Shown here: piece after piece, positions 8,230-17,350 of the stretch
Layout: each line of letters begins with the position of its first letter
Position numbering within the stretch: position 1 is the first letter of the stretch
Assembly (NCBI GenBank): GCA_002438405.1
Contig: DJOE01000017.1
Span: 1-64,000, forward strand
DNA from: Cyanobacteria bacterium UBA6446
GTDB taxonomy: Bacteria > Cyanobacteriota > Vampirovibrionia > Gastranaerophilales > Gastranaerophilaceae
Reading direction: 5' to 3'
DNA: 64,000 nucleotides
Translations under genes and position numbers: made by a program
Notes under the pieces: generated by a model
Told to the model about the DNA's origin: nothing
The model's input: only the letters and a program-made list of their open reading frames with translations
Databases searched by the model: none

Positions 8230-9503
8230 ACTTGCACCCTTATTAAACTATTTACACTTGCAATTGCAGGATCATTGTTAAAGATATTTATAACATTTTG
8301 CATATCTTTTTCTTTACAAATTTCTGTGATAACAGTAATTTTTGCGGCATTATCTCCTGCCACTTCTTTTTGTACGATACTTGCTAAACTTATGTTGTGG
8401 TCTTCGCAAGCTTTACCGATACGTCCGATGACACCTAATCTGTTGTGTGCGGTAATGGAGATATAATATTTGTTTTTTGTATCTTCAATTGGTATCATAA
8501 CGGCATTTTCGTGGTGATTACATCTCATCATTGGCAACAAATAATCTGTTTTCCCGATTTCAGATGCTATGGCTAAAATATCTCCGACAACTGAACTTGC
8601 GGTTGGAAATTCCCCAGCCCCAGGACCTGATAGAGTTACATCTCCTACTGGGTGACCGGAAAGACTTACTGCGTTTGTAACGTAATCAATGTGAGCCAAT
8701 GTTTTTGTTTTTGGAACTAACATTGGGTGAACTCTTACGTCTGCTTTTGAATCTTCATTCAATTCTGCAGATGCGATAAGTTTGATTTTGTATCCCATTT
8801 CGTTTGCAGCTTTCATATCGTCCGGACTGATTTTTGTAATCCCCTCACGATATACATTTTCAATTTTTATTCTTTTCCCGAAAGCAATTGTTGCAAGAGT
8901 TGTAATTTTGTATGCAGCATCAAAACCTTCAACATCGCCTGTTGGGTCTGCTTCTGCATATCCTAATTCTTGCGCTTCTTTTAATACGTCTGCGTATGAT
9001 GCACCTTGAATGTCCATTTTTGTTAAAATGTAATTTGTTGTTCCGTTAAGAATTGCTTTGATTTTGGTAATTTTGTTGCCTGCCAAAATTGTTTTGATAG
9101 GCATAATAAGAGGGATTCCTCCTGCGATAGCTGCTTCATAAAGAACAACTTTGTTGTTTTCTTCTGCAAAGTTAAACAATTCTTCTCCGTGTTTTGCAAG
9201 AAGTTCTTTATTTGCCGTAACGATATGTTTCCCGTTTTTGATAGCTGTTTTGATTAAATCAAATGCCGGATTAATACCACCAACTAACTCTGCTACAATT
9301 TGTATTTCCGGATTGTTAACAACTTCATAAGGATTATCTGTAATGATACTTTCGTCAAGACCCTCAATATTCCTTTTCTTGTTTTTGTTGCGAACTGCAA
9401 TTTTAATAACTTCTACATTTTTAAAATTTTGAAGAGTTTTAAAAACTCCGCTTCCGACTGTTCCAAGTCCAATTAACCCTATTTTAATTTTTTTATTTTT
9501 CAT
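8226..9503 (-). CDS. hom: Homoserine dehydrogenase
   Basis: Reduces aspartate semialdehyde to homoserine, the branch point to threonine and methionine. It has an N-terminal Rossmann motif GLGTVGSGVF, the NGTTNYILTKM substrate region, the GYAEADPTGDVEG signature and a C-terminal ACT domain (about residues 345-425, ITAHNRLGVIGRIG), which usually mediates allosteric feedback by threonine. Length 425 aa is typical. The ATG lies 7 nt after an extended -10 box (TGCTATAAT in minus sense, 9511-9519), so the transcript is probably leaderless. Confidence 0.95.
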   Translation of the reverse strand: MKNKKIKIGLIGLGTVGSGVFKTLQNFKNVEVIKIAVRNKNKKRNIEGLDESIITDNPYEVVNNPEIQIVAELVGGINPAFDLIKTAIKNGKHIVTANKELLAKHGEELFNFAEENNKVVLYEAAIAGGIPLIMPIKTILAGNKITKIKAILNGTTNYILTKMDIQGASYADVLKEAQELGYAEADPTGDVEGFDAAYKITTLATIAFGKRIKIENVYREGITKISPDDMKAANEMGYKIKLIASAELNEDSKADVRVHPMLVPKTKTLAHIDYVTNAVSLSGHPVGDVTLSGPGAGEFPTASSVVGDILAIASEIGKTDYLLPMMRCNHHENAVMIPIEDTKNKYYISITAHNRLGVIGRIGKACEDHNISLASIVQKEVAGDNAAKITVITEICKEKDMQNVINIFNNDPAIASVNSLIRVQV

Positions 9504-9510
9504 AGTGCTA

Positions 9511-9519
9511 ATTATAGCA
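9511..9519 (-). promoter_or_regulatory. Extended -10 promoter of hom, probably leaderless
   Basis: Read on the minus strand this is TGCTATAAT, a perfect extended -10. The hexamer ends 7 nt before the hom ATG, which would put the transcription start at about the A of the ATG. No Shine-Dalgarno sequence fits in between. Confidence 0.65.
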
Positions 9520-9624
9520 TATTTTTGAGCATAAGTCTAGAACGATGTATTAGAATAATTTGTAAATTTAAAAATATATGAATTGGGGGTATGTTTTATC
9601 TTTAAATAATTTAACATGTAGCTT

Positions 9625-9653
9625 GCAAAAAAGTATTTTTGGTTTAAGATAAA
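9625..9653 (+). promoter_or_regulatory. Possible rpmB promoter
   Basis: TTGCAA, a spacer of about 17 nt and a TAAGAT-like hexamer lie some 45-70 nt before rpmB. The region 9504-9698 otherwise contains nothing recognisable apart from the hom promoter. The assignment rests only on box similarity, and the exact ends are approximate. Confidence 0.4.
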
Positions 9654-9698
9654 GATATTAAAGTGATATTAAACTAGCTAGAAAAGGAAAATAAAATC

Positions 9699-9890
9699 AT
9701 GGCAAAACATTGTGAAGTATGCGGAAAAGCTCCAATTAAAGCAGCTAAATTGACTTTCTCACACAAGCAAATCGTTCATACTCAAGAACCAAACTTACAA
9801 TCAGTAAAAGCTGTTGTAAACGGAACAACTAAAAGAATTAGAGTATGTACTTCTTGCTTAAAAGCAGGTAAAGTTCAAAAAGCTATGTAA
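9699..9890 (+). CDS. rpmB: 50S ribosomal protein L28
   Basis: 63 aa with the L28 signature: N-terminal AKHCEVCGKAP and C-terminal RVCTSCLKAGKV, giving two CxxC pairs typical of the zinc-binding form. AAAAGGAAAATAAAATC precedes the ATG. It is monocistronic, bounded downstream by a hairpin and T-run at 9922-9950. Confidence 0.95.
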   Translation: MAKHCEVCGKAPIKAAKLTFSHKQIVHTQEPNLQSVKAVVNGTTKRIRVCTSCLKAGKVQKAM

Positions 9891-9921
9891 TTGTAGTTTG
9901 AAAGTATAAAGAAATTAAAAA

Positions 9922-9950
9922 AAAGAGAGGCTTTTGAGTCTTTCTTTTTT
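9922..9950 (+). terminator. Terminator after rpmB
   Basis: AAAGAGAGGCT pairs with AGTCTTTCTTT using two G:U pairs around a TTTG loop and runs directly into a T tract. It fits a Rho-independent terminator 32 nt after the stop codon. Confidence 0.7.
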
Positions 9951-10124
9951 TTCGATTATATAATAATTTCTATTTTTAACCTCAACAAGGGACGAGGGTA
10001 ATGAACTATTCACTTTTTACCTTTCTTCATTTTCTTTTCCTCTACTGTATCTATTTTATTTGCGAAGAATTCTTGTTTGTATAATAATTAAAATCAGTTG
10101 AATTTATTACAAAAAGGGAAGATT

Positions 10125-11450
10125 ATGAAAAAAGTTTATATAGAAACTATGGGTTGTCAAATGAACAAATCCGATACTGAAAGAATGTTTGGTATGCTTT
10201 CAAATTTTGGCTATGAAGAAACTGATGTCCCTAAAGAAGCCGATTTACTTATGGTTAATACTTGTTCAATTCGTCAGTTAAGTGAAGACAAGGCTTTTAG
10301 TCTTATTGGTACGTGGGGTAAGTGGAAGAAAACAAGACCGGATTTGAAAATTGGTTTTTGTGGTTGTGTGGCGCAACAAAAAGCGGAAGAAATTTTTAAA
10401 CGTGCTCATTATGTTGATTTTGTTCTAGGTACTCACAAAATTTATTCACTTCCGGATATTATCAAAAAGATTAATAATGGTGAAAAGGTTTGTGAATGCG
10501 AAGAAACTAATGCAACAGAAGATGATAAGGCCGTAAAATTTGAAATTGATAGGGTTAAATCTGTAAATGCTTGGATTCCAATCACTGAAGGTTGTAATAA
10601 TTTCTGTACGTATTGCATTGTTCCTTATACAAGAGGTCGTGAGCGTTCCAGACTTCCTGAAACTATTTTGAAAGAGGTTAAAGATGCTCTAAATTCAGGT
10701 TTTAAGGAAATTACTTTGTTAGGACAAAATGTTGATAGTTATGGTAAAGATTTCAAGGATAAAAACTATCGACTAGCTGATTTACTTCGTGATGTTAATG
10801 CTATTGAGGGTAAATTTAGAATTCGTTTTGTAACTTCTTATCCAACAGATATTACAGATGAATTGATTAAAACGACTCTAGAACTTGATAAAGTTTGTGA
10901 ATATTTCCATATTCCAATGCAATCAGGCAGTAGCGAAGTTTTGAAAAAAATGAACCGTCGTTATGATAGAGAAACTTATTTTAAAATTGCAAATAAGGTT
11001 AGGAAAATGGTTCCAGATGTAACTATCACAAGTGATTTTATTGCGGGTTTCCCTGGGGAAACAGAAGAGCAATTTGTTGAAACTCTTACTGCTATGGAAG
11101 AATTAGGTTTGGATTATTCAAATACTGCGGCTTATTCTCCGAGAGAAAAAACTGTTGCGGCTAAATGGGTAGATAAATTTATTGACGAAGATACAAAATT
11201 TGATCGCTTAGCAAGATTAAATGAACAAAATAGAAAATGTTGTCTTGCTTCAAATCAAAAATTCCTTGGAAGAGAAATGGAAGTTTTGATTGAAAATTTT
11301 GAAAATCATAAAGGTACAAATGTTATAACCGGAAGAACAAGAAATAACAAAATTGTTCATATCCCTTATGACAAGGATTTGACCGGTGAATTTGTGAATG
11401 TAAAAATCACGGGTGTAAAAACATGGTATTTAAAAGGCGAAATGATTTAA
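10125..11450 (+). CDS. miaB: tRNA-2-methylthio-N6-dimethylallyladenosine synthase
   Basis: Radical-SAM methylthiotransferase that modifies A37 of tRNAs reading UNN codons. Residues near the start (ETMGCQMNKSDTERM) and C-S-I-R form the N-terminal UPF0004 domain with its cluster cysteines. The radical-SAM cluster motif is CNNFCTYC at about 156-163, followed by VPYTRGRERSR, and a C-terminal TRAM domain covers about residues 375-440. 441 aa is normal. The ATG at 10125 follows AAAGGGAAG. A TATAAT box is at 10080-10085. The next gene overlaps its end by 28 nt. Confidence 0.95.
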   Translation: MKKVYIETMGCQMNKSDTERMFGMLSNFGYEETDVPKEADLLMVNTCSIRQLSEDKAFSLIGTWGKWKKTRPDLKIGFCGCVAQQKAEEIFKRAHYVDFVLGTHKIYSLPDIIKKINNGEKVCECEETNATEDDKAVKFEIDRVKSVNAWIPITEGCNNFCTYCIVPYTRGRERSRLPETILKEVKDALNSGFKEITLLGQNVDSYGKDFKDKNYRLADLLRDVNAIEGKFRIRFVTSYPTDITDELIKTTLELDKVCEYFHIPMQSGSSEVLKKMNRRYDRETYFKIANKVRKMVPDVTITSDFIAGFPGETEEQFVETLTAMEELGLDYSNTAAYSPREKTVAAKWVDKFIDEDTKFDRLARLNEQNRKCCLASNQKFLGREMEVLIENFENHKGTNVITGRTRNNKIVHIPYDKDLTGEFVNVKITGVKTWYLKGEMI

Positions 11451-12307
11451 TTTCTAAATTTAAACATATAATTGTTGCAGGTTTAGCAGGGTTAATTCTT
11501 GCTATGCCTGTTTCTGTTTGTGCAAAGTCAAATTATTCTTATACTTTGCCTAGTCAAACAATGCAGAAAAGTGGCGGACAAAAACTCAATGCTGTTGAAT
11601 CAAATGGAGTTTTGAAAGGTTCTGTATCTGTTGATATAAAACCTTATTATGACAATTGGTCTTCATCACAGGCTTTTAATACAATAAATCATATTGGTGC
11701 AAAACTTATTTCAAATAGCGGAATAGACAAGAAAATTTATTTTGTTGTTGTAGAAGATAAAGATGCAAATGCTTCTACTGATGTAAATAATAAAATAGAG
11801 GTAAATACTGGGCTATTAAAATATGTAGAAACAGAAGATGAATTAGCTTTTGCAATTGGACACGAAATTGGTCATGTCTCTAAAACTCACGTAAAGAAAA
11901 GTATTGCAAGAAAAACTGCTTTAGCTGTAACCGGTGTGACAGGTTCGGCTTTATCTGTTTTGGGAATAATTAGTGATTCTTCAAAAATGACAAAAGCCGG
12001 AGCTATTTTAGCGGGTGGAACTGTTTTGGGCGGAGTTGCTAATAAAAAATTATCCCGAGGTCAAGAAACTACTGCCGACAAAGCAAGTATTGATTATCTT
12101 GTAAATGCAGGTTACAATCCTTTAGCTTCAATTTCATTATTGAATAAAATTTCTGGAAATTATTTTGATTTTTTCTCAGATCACCCGTCCGGAGAAAAAA
12201 GAATCAAAAAAGCATATAAATATATTCAGGCAAAATATCCTCAATATATAGAAAAGGGTTATAATACTACATCATACAAAAGAGCAATGCAATTTGTTAC
12301 AAAGTAG
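11423..12307 (+). CDS. Exported M48-family zinc metalloprotease
   Basis: Predicted envelope peptidase. A hydrophobic N-terminal signal (IIVAGLAGLILAMPVSVCA, cleavage near residue 35) precedes an M48 domain. The catalytic HEIGH motif is at about residue 151, and the third zinc ligand lies in QETTADKASIDY, the usual E-x-x-x-D pattern. This resembles the LoiP/BepA-like quality-control proteases, although no TPR region is present. The ATG at 11423 lies inside miaB (28-nt overlap), suggesting translational coupling. Its 3' end overlaps the convergent phosphohexomutase by 11 nt. Confidence 0.85.
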   Translation: MVFKRRNDLISKFKHIIVAGLAGLILAMPVSVCAKSNYSYTLPSQTMQKSGGQKLNAVESNGVLKGSVSVDIKPYYDNWSSSQAFNTINHIGAKLISNSGIDKKIYFVVVEDKDANASTDVNNKIEVNTGLLKYVETEDELAFAIGHEIGHVSKTHVKKSIARKTALAVTGVTGSALSVLGIISDSSKMTKAGAILAGGTVLGGVANKKLSRGQETTADKASIDYLVNAGYNPLASISLLNKISGNYFDFFSDHPSGEKRIKKAYKYIQAKYPQYIEKGYNTTSYKRAMQFVTK

Positions 12308-13667
12308 ATTTAATTTTTTCTATTTTGTCTTGAGAGTCGCTTTCCATATAAATTCTCAAAAGAGGTTCTGTCCCTGACGGACGAACAAGAATCCACGTTT
12401 TATCATCTTCTAGATACAATTTAACTCCGTCTTTAAAATCTTTTTTCGTGATTTTTTGTCCGATTATTTCGTTCATATTTGAAAATTTTTCAAGCACGGG
12501 TTTAATTTCAGATGTGTCGTGTAATTTTTTGTCAACTCTTGTGTTGTAAAATTTACAACCAACAAATTTTGCTAAGTCATTTTGCATTTGGACAAGTGAT
12601 TTATGTTCATAAGCCATAGCTTCAAGGACTAACAAATTCGCTAAAATACCGTCTTTTTCTGGAATGTGTCCTTGAATACTTAACCCTCCGGATTCTTCCC
12701 CAGCAATGATTGGGTTGTATTTTCTCATTGCAGCTCCAACATGTTTAAAGCCGACGGGTGTTTCAATAACTTCTACACCAAGTTTTTCTGCAACGATATT
12801 TAACATCAAGCTTGCACCAACGGTTTTAACAAGTGCTCCTGTGTAATTTTTGTGTTTTTTTAAGTGGAATAATAAAATTGCAATAATTTCGTTAGGTGTA
12901 ACATATTCCCCTAATTCATTTATAACACCAAATCTGTCAGAATCTCCGTCATTTGCAAATCCAACATAGTCTTTGTGCGTTTTAATGTACTCAATAAGTT
13001 CTCCCAAATATTGAGGTTTTGGTTCTGGCATGCCCCCTCCAAAATTCGGGTCGTGGAACATGTGAATACTATCGTATTCAATTCCTTTATCTGACAATAA
13101 TTTGTCAAAATATCCAATACTTGCTGCATATAATCCGTCAAAAATTATATGTTTTTTCAAATCTTTTATTGCTTGAAAATCAATAATTTCTTTTATTCTG
13201 TTGAAATAATTATTTGAAAAATCAGTGTAAATTAATTTACCTTTGATATGAGATTGAAAATCTTTTCCGAAATTAGAAACAATTTCATCTGTAATCTCAC
13301 TGGTTGCAGGGCCTGCATAATCCGGAATAAATTTTATTCCTAAATATTCTGGAGGATTGTGTGATGCTGTGAACATAACGGCACAAGCATCTAAATATTT
13401 TGCGTTGAATGCTAAAACCGGAGTAGGAATAACTTTATCACTATATAAAACCTTGAAACCTAAATCTTTCAGAATTTCTGCACATTGCATAGAAAATTCT
13501 TTTGCCATATTTCTTGGGTCATAGCCGACAATAATTGTTTTATAAATTCCATAATTATCAAAAACGTATTTACCGATTGCTTTAGAAACAATTGCAACAT
13601 TTTCTTCGTTGAAATCTTTTCCAACTACTGCTCGCCAACCATCTGTTCCAAATTTTATATTACTCAT
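12297..13667 (-). CDS. Phosphoglucomutase/phosphomannomutase family protein
   Basis: Alpha-D-phosphohexomutase that moves phosphate between C1 and C6 of a hexose, feeding cell-wall or polysaccharide synthesis. All four family landmarks are present in order: the phosphoserine loop FTASHNPPEY, the metal loop DGDSDRFG, the sugar loop EESGG and the phosphate-binding RPSGTEPLLRIY near the C-terminus. 456 aa is standard. AAGGGA precedes the ATG. It is divergent from pheA across a short shared promoter region. Glucose versus mannose preference cannot be read with confidence. Confidence 0.92.
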   Translation of the reverse strand: MSNIKFGTDGWRAVVGKDFNEENVAIVSKAIGKYVFDNYGIYKTIIVGYDPRNMAKEFSMQCAEILKDLGFKVLYSDKVIPTPVLAFNAKYLDACAVMFTASHNPPEYLGIKFIPDYAGPATSEITDEIVSNFGKDFQSHIKGKLIYTDFSNNYFNRIKEIIDFQAIKDLKKHIIFDGLYAASIGYFDKLLSDKGIEYDSIHMFHDPNFGGGMPEPKPQYLGELIEYIKTHKDYVGFANDGDSDRFGVINELGEYVTPNEIIAILLFHLKKHKNYTGALVKTVGASLMLNIVAEKLGVEVIETPVGFKHVGAAMRKYNPIIAGEESGGLSIQGHIPEKDGILANLLVLEAMAYEHKSLVQMQNDLAKFVGCKFYNTRVDKKLHDTSEIKPVLEKFSNMNEIIGQKITKKDFKDGVKLYLEDDKTWILVRPSGTEPLLRIYMESDSQDKIEKIKSTL

Positions 13668-13694
13668 ACTCTTTCCCTTATTAATTATTTCTGT

Positions 13695-13700
13695 TATAAT
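13695..13700 (+). promoter_or_regulatory. -10 box of pheA in the divergent spacer
   Basis: TATAAT at 13695-13700, preceded by CTGT, lies 26 nt before the pheA ATG with GGAG between. The spacer to the divergent mutase gene is under 60 nt, so both promoters must overlap here. Confidence 0.55.
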
Positions 13701-13726
13701 TCTAATTGAAATATGGAGTTAGGCAA

Positions 13727-14581
13727 ATGTCAACTTTTGAAACAATAAAAAATATTGCATATTTAGAACCAGTTAATTCTTTTTCCGAAATGGCGAAAGA
13801 TGAATTTTGTGCAAAGCATAATATATCTTGTTTTTCAACTCCATTAAAAACTATAAAACAAATTGTGGAATACGTTGAAAATAATCCTGATACTTTAGGA
13901 ATTTTGCCGGCAGAAAACACTTTAGATGGTACAATTAGAGAATCTTTAGATTCTTTGATTATGGCAAAAGACCCAAATATTAGGATTGTTTATGAGATGA
14001 TTTTGCCTATTGAATATTGTCTATTATCTAAAACGACAGAGTTTTATAGTATTACAGGTCTAATTGCAACTCCGAGATTGATTGGTAAATGTCAAGAATT
14101 TATTCAAAACGAACTCCCTAGAAATTTAAACATTATAGAAGCTCCGTCTATGCTTGAATCTGCTTATGATTTAGCTAATCACAATTTGACTTATGCATCT
14201 ATTGGAAATAAGAAAATTGCAGAAACTTGCAGGTTAAATATTTTAAAAGAAAATATTTATGATGATAAAAATAATATGACAAGATATATTTTGATTGGTA
14301 ATCTTGAAACAAAACCTACCGGTAGAGATAAGACTACAATTGCTTTTAGAACTAATCATACCCCTGGAGCTTTGCTTGAAATCTTAAAAATATTTTTGGA
14401 ATATGATATCAACCTTTCATATATTTCTTCTCGCCCGTCTAAAATTGAGCCGAATGAATATATTTTTATTGTAAATTTTGATGGTCATTTAAGAAATACA
14501 AATATGTTGAAAGCTATTGATGAAATTCGTCCAAAAACTTCATTTTTTAGATATCTTGGCTCATATAGACTTTCAAATTAA
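13727..14581 (+). CDS. pheA: Prephenate dehydratase with ACT domain
   Basis: Converts prephenate to phenylpyruvate in phenylalanine synthesis. A PDT catalytic domain covers about residues 1-190 (GILPAENTLDGTIRESLD; catalytic Thr in NMTRYILIG) and a C-terminal ACT domain about 200-275 (HTPGALLEILKIF, then SSRPSK, matching the ESRP phenylalanine-binding motif with Ser in place of Glu). There is no chorismate mutase domain, so it is the monofunctional type. The ATG at 13727 follows GGAG; the TTG at 13706 is rejected because it would overlap the promoter. Confidence 0.92.
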   Translation: MSTFETIKNIAYLEPVNSFSEMAKDEFCAKHNISCFSTPLKTIKQIVEYVENNPDTLGILPAENTLDGTIRESLDSLIMAKDPNIRIVYEMILPIEYCLLSKTTEFYSITGLIATPRLIGKCQEFIQNELPRNLNIIEAPSMLESAYDLANHNLTYASIGNKKIAETCRLNILKENIYDDKNNMTRYILIGNLETKPTGRDKTTIAFRTNHTPGALLEILKIFLEYDINLSYISSRPSKIEPNEYIFIVNFDGHLRNTNMLKAIDEIRPKTSFFRYLGSYRLSN

Positions 14582-14680
14582 AATATTTTTAAATTTTCTA
14601 GCAAAAAATATTTTTACGTGCTTTAATACTTGTGAGTAAAATTGAAGACATGATAGTTTTATATAAAAGGATAGGAAAGT

Positions 14681-15232
14681 ATGAAAATAGAAAATAATAC
14701 TCCAATTACCCCATCATTTGGTATGGCTATGAAGAACCCAAGTGGGGAAAGTCTTAAAAGAATGAATGCATATTTTCGCAATGAGCTTGCAGTAACTCCA
14801 TTTCACAAACTTGCATATAAAGAGTTTTGCAGAAAACAACATAATAATAAATATTATGATATCTATTTTAAACCTGCTCAACAAAATGGTTTAATTCATT
14901 CAAATGATGCTTTTGTTGTTACTCCTAAAAAAGGAGTATTAGGCAAACCAATTGAAGTTCCATGTGTTGTTTCTAAATATGGTACAAAAGCTGATAAAAC
15001 ATTAGTTTATAGAGATGATAAATATCAAAGATTTTTAGAAGCTCACCCAACTTTTGAAAAGCATAAGATTTTAAAAGCAATCGCTGCAATGCCTTATGCC
15101 ATAGAAGATTTTGTAACAATAAGCAGAACCTTGATTGCTAATCCTGAAAATTTTCTTCCAGACGCTTTAAGGCAAGCTTCTAAAATTGCAAAAAATATGG
15201 AAAAGGTAGAATCCCATTTTATAGATCAGTAA
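14681..15232 (+). CDS. Small PSFG-motif protein, paralogue A
   Basis: 183 aa, function unknown. It starts MKIENNTPITPSFGMAM and has no signal peptide or membrane helix. The C-terminal part LPDALRQASKIAKNMEKVES is matched by LPANFREASKCATKMANSVE in the next gene, which also starts with NNTP-PSFG. The two are therefore tandem paralogues of a small family. ATAGGAAAGT precedes the ATG. N-terminal PSFG motifs are, as far as I recall, common in lineage-specific Gastranaerophilales proteins. Confidence 0.7.
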   Translation: MKIENNTPITPSFGMAMKNPSGESLKRMNAYFRNELAVTPFHKLAYKEFCRKQHNNKYYDIYFKPAQQNGLIHSNDAFVVTPKKGVLGKPIEVPCVVSKYGTKADKTLVYRDDKYQRFLEAHPTFEKHKILKAIAAMPYAIEDFVTISRTLIANPENFLPDALRQASKIAKNMEKVESHFIDQ

Positions 15233-15241
15233 AGGTTAGAT

Positions 15242-15862
15242 ATGAGAATACAAAATAATACCCCTTATAAGACTCCGTCTTTTGGTGCATTTTTACCCCC
15301 AAAAGACATTGATAAATTTACGAAATTTGTAACTGAACATAGACGGGCAAAAGCTGCGATATACGGAGTAAAAGATATTATAGATAAACAAGCAAATAAT
15401 ATTCATTTCAACTTGACGTATAATTCAGAGGATAATTCGTTTATTGTTTCTGCTGCGAGTGCAGATGCTAAAAAATTCTATCCTCTGGAAAAACAAACAA
15501 AAATTTTCCCAGTAAAAGGGGATTATCCTAAAACTGATTTTGAAAAATTTATTGAAAAATTAAAAAATAAAGACAATTATTATAGAACTCATAAAATTTC
15601 AGGATTGAAAAAATTATTCCATAAAATAAAGTCAAATATCCAATATTCACTCGAATCATTCGCAGCAAATTCTTTGCACCCAATTGATATTTTGCCGGCT
15701 AATTTCAGGGAGGCATCAAAATGTGCAACAAAAATGGCAAATTCTGTAGAAAGACGAGTTGAAACAAGAGATACGATAAGTAGTTTCTTCCCAAAAGTTG
15801 ACAAATTAGATGATATTTTAGATGGCGAAAATATTATTGAAACATCATCGTTACAAAACTAA
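15242..15862 (+). CDS. Small PSFG-motif protein, paralogue B
   Basis: 206 aa, function unknown, 9 nt after paralogue A and surely co-transcribed. It shares the N-terminal MRIQNNTPYKTPSFGAF and the C-terminal LPANFREASKCATKMAN with it, while the middle has diverged. It is soluble and Lys-rich. It ends 30 nt before the S10 operon promoter, with no terminator visible between. Confidence 0.68.
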   Translation: MRIQNNTPYKTPSFGAFLPPKDIDKFTKFVTEHRRAKAAIYGVKDIIDKQANNIHFNLTYNSEDNSFIVSAASADAKKFYPLEKQTKIFPVKGDYPKTDFEKFIEKLKNKDNYYRTHKISGLKKLFHKIKSNIQYSLESFAANSLHPIDILPANFREASKCATKMANSVERRVETRDTISSFFPKVDKLDDILDGENIIETSSLQN

Positions 15863-15892
15863 ACAAACATGCAAAAGCACGGTTGACACTGT

Positions 15893-15921
15893 ATTTTGTT
15901 TATTTTAAGATATATATGCTT
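15893..15921 (+). promoter_or_regulatory. S10 operon promoter
   Basis: TTGACA (15893-15898), a 17-nt spacer and TAAGAT (15916-15921) form one of the best sigma-70 promoters in the window. The start would be near 15928, leaving a leader of about 115 nt before rpsJ that folds as described at 15963-16013. Confidence 0.75.
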
Positions 15922-15962
15922 GAAGTATAGTGGTAAAATATCCGAAATATTTTAAATAGCGA

Positions 15963-16013
15963 ACTTCAGGAGTCGTAATAGAAAGGTCTTAACCTTGATA
16001 GGTACGACGAAGT
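15963..16013 (+). promoter_or_regulatory. Structured leader of the S10 operon
   Basis: ACTTC (15963-15967) and GTCGTA (15972-15977) pair with TACGAC (16003-16008) and GAAGT (16009-16013), with a 4-nt bulge AGGA. Inside, AAGG pairs with CCTT around a short loop. This long imperfect hairpin lies between promoter and rpsJ, where other bacteria place ribosomal-protein autoregulatory elements. Ligand unknown. Confidence 0.6.
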
Positions 16014-16042
16014 AGTACATAGAAAAAGAAAAAGGAATGCAA

Positions 16043-16360
16043 ATGGCAAGTAGCACTAAGAAAAACAGAATCAGAGTTTGTTTGAAAGCTTATGATCACA
16101 AACTAATTGATGTATCTGCTGAAAAAATCGTTGAAACAGCAAAAAGAACAGACGCTAAAGTAGCTGGCCCTATTCCTTTACCTACAAAAAGACGTATATA
16201 TTGCGTTTTGAGATCACCACACGTTGATAAAAAATCTCGTGAACATTTTGAAATGAGAACTCACAAACGTATTATTGATATATACGAACCAACTCAACAA
16301 ACAATGGAAGAGTTACGTAGATTAGATTTACCGGCTGGTGTAGATATCGAAGCAAGATAG
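16043..16360 (+). CDS. rpsJ: 30S ribosomal protein S10
   Basis: 105 aa with typical S10 segments (RIRVCLKAYDHKLID; GPIPLPTKRRIYCVLRSPH; HKRIIDIYEPTQQT). The ATG at 16043 is preferred over 16037, because AAGGA abuts the earlier ATG directly but stands at a workable distance from the later one. First gene of the S10 operon. A long structured spacer of about 200 nt follows. Confidence 0.95.
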   Translation: MASSTKKNRIRVCLKAYDHKLIDVSAEKIVETAKRTDAKVAGPIPLPTKRRIYCVLRSPHVDKKSREHFEMRTHKRIIDIYEPTQQTMEELRRLDLPAGVDIEAR

Positions 16361-16564
16361 TTTGCTAAGATTCCGGTCTTTGTGAAAATTGAATAAGCAT
16401 TATGCATAATAATGTGATCTACTACATACCCTCTGCGGTATGGGAGGTGAAAGTCCTCCAAAGGTAAAGAACAGTAGCAAGTAGCGCTCGCAAGAGAAAA
16501 TGCAAATTCAAAGCAATTAGCTTATTTGGGCTTAAAGTGGAGGAATTTGCTAGAAAGGTAAAAT
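16361..16564 (+). promoter_or_regulatory. Structured spacer between rpsJ and rplC
   Basis: No ORF. Three stems are visible: CATACC/GGTATG (16425-16442), GGAGG/CCTCC (16443-16459) and GCAAATTC/GAATTTGC (16502-16550). The last closes a loop just before the rplC ribosome binding region. The length and density of stems are unusual for an S10 operon spacer and suggest an RNA processing or regulatory element. Confidence 0.5.
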
Positions 16565-17203
16565 ATGACACTAGGTGTAATAGGAAAAAAAGTTGGAATG
16601 ACTCAAATCTTTGACGAACAAGGTTTGGCTATCCCTGTAACAGTTATCAAAGTTGATGAAACTGTTGTTACTCAAGTTAAAACAGTTGAAACTGACGGAT
16701 ACAACGCAATCCAAGTTGGTACAGTTGCAGCTAAAGAAAAACACTTGACAAAAGCTCAATTAGGTCATTTCAAGAAAAATAACTTATCTAACTACAGACA
16801 CTTGCAGGAATTCAGAGTTGAAAATCCTCAAGACTACAAAGTAGGTGATAAAGTTGAACTTTCAGTATTAGAAAATGTTGAAAAAGTTGACGTAACAGGA
16901 AAATCAATAGGTAAAGGCTTCCAAGGTACAGTAAAAAGATGGAACTTCGGAAGAGGACCTATGGCTCACGGTTCTAAAAACCATAGAGAACCTGGTTCAA
17001 TCGGTGCAGGTACAACTCCTAGCCGTGTTATCAAAGGTAAAAGAATGGCAGGTAACATGGGTAACGAAAGAGTTACAATTACTAAATTAAAGTTAGTTAA
17101 AGTTGATGCGGCTAACGGTTTAGTACTAGTTAAAGGATCAGTTCCTGGTTGCGAAGGTAGATTGGTTACAATCGTTCCTACAAGAACTAAATGGAATGCG
17201 TAA
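16565..17203 (+). CDS. rplC: 50S ribosomal protein L3
   Basis: 212 aa; begins GVIGKKVGMTQIFDEQG, with the conserved core FGRGPMAHGSKNHREPGSIG and PSRVIKGKRMAGNMG, the methylated-Gln region of L3. AGAAAGGTAAAAT precedes the ATG. Standard length and position after rpsJ. A 147-nt spacer separates it from rplD. Confidence 0.97.
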   Translation: MTLGVIGKKVGMTQIFDEQGLAIPVTVIKVDETVVTQVKTVETDGYNAIQVGTVAAKEKHLTKAQLGHFKKNNLSNYRHLQEFRVENPQDYKVGDKVELSVLENVEKVDVTGKSIGKGFQGTVKRWNFGRGPMAHGSKNHREPGSIGAGTTPSRVIKGKRMAGNMGNERVTITKLKLVKVDAANGLVLVKGSVPGCEGRLVTIVPTRTKWNA

Positions 17204-17350
17204 GCCATCATGTTGGCGGTAAATAACCCCAAAATCTCTAATTAGACAAGGACAAGTCAATAAAAACCGGCTGGTCTTGCCAAATAAAGCAAATAAGCAA
17301 GCGGTAAGCAGTCTTAAACGAAAGAACAGTAAATTTAAAGGAAAAACAAA

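Noticed and set aside
9983..10006. Possible further copy of the CCCTC-family repeat upstream of miaB
   Set aside because: Only a fragment (CAAGGGACGAGGG) is present, without the second arm, so it cannot be called with confidence.
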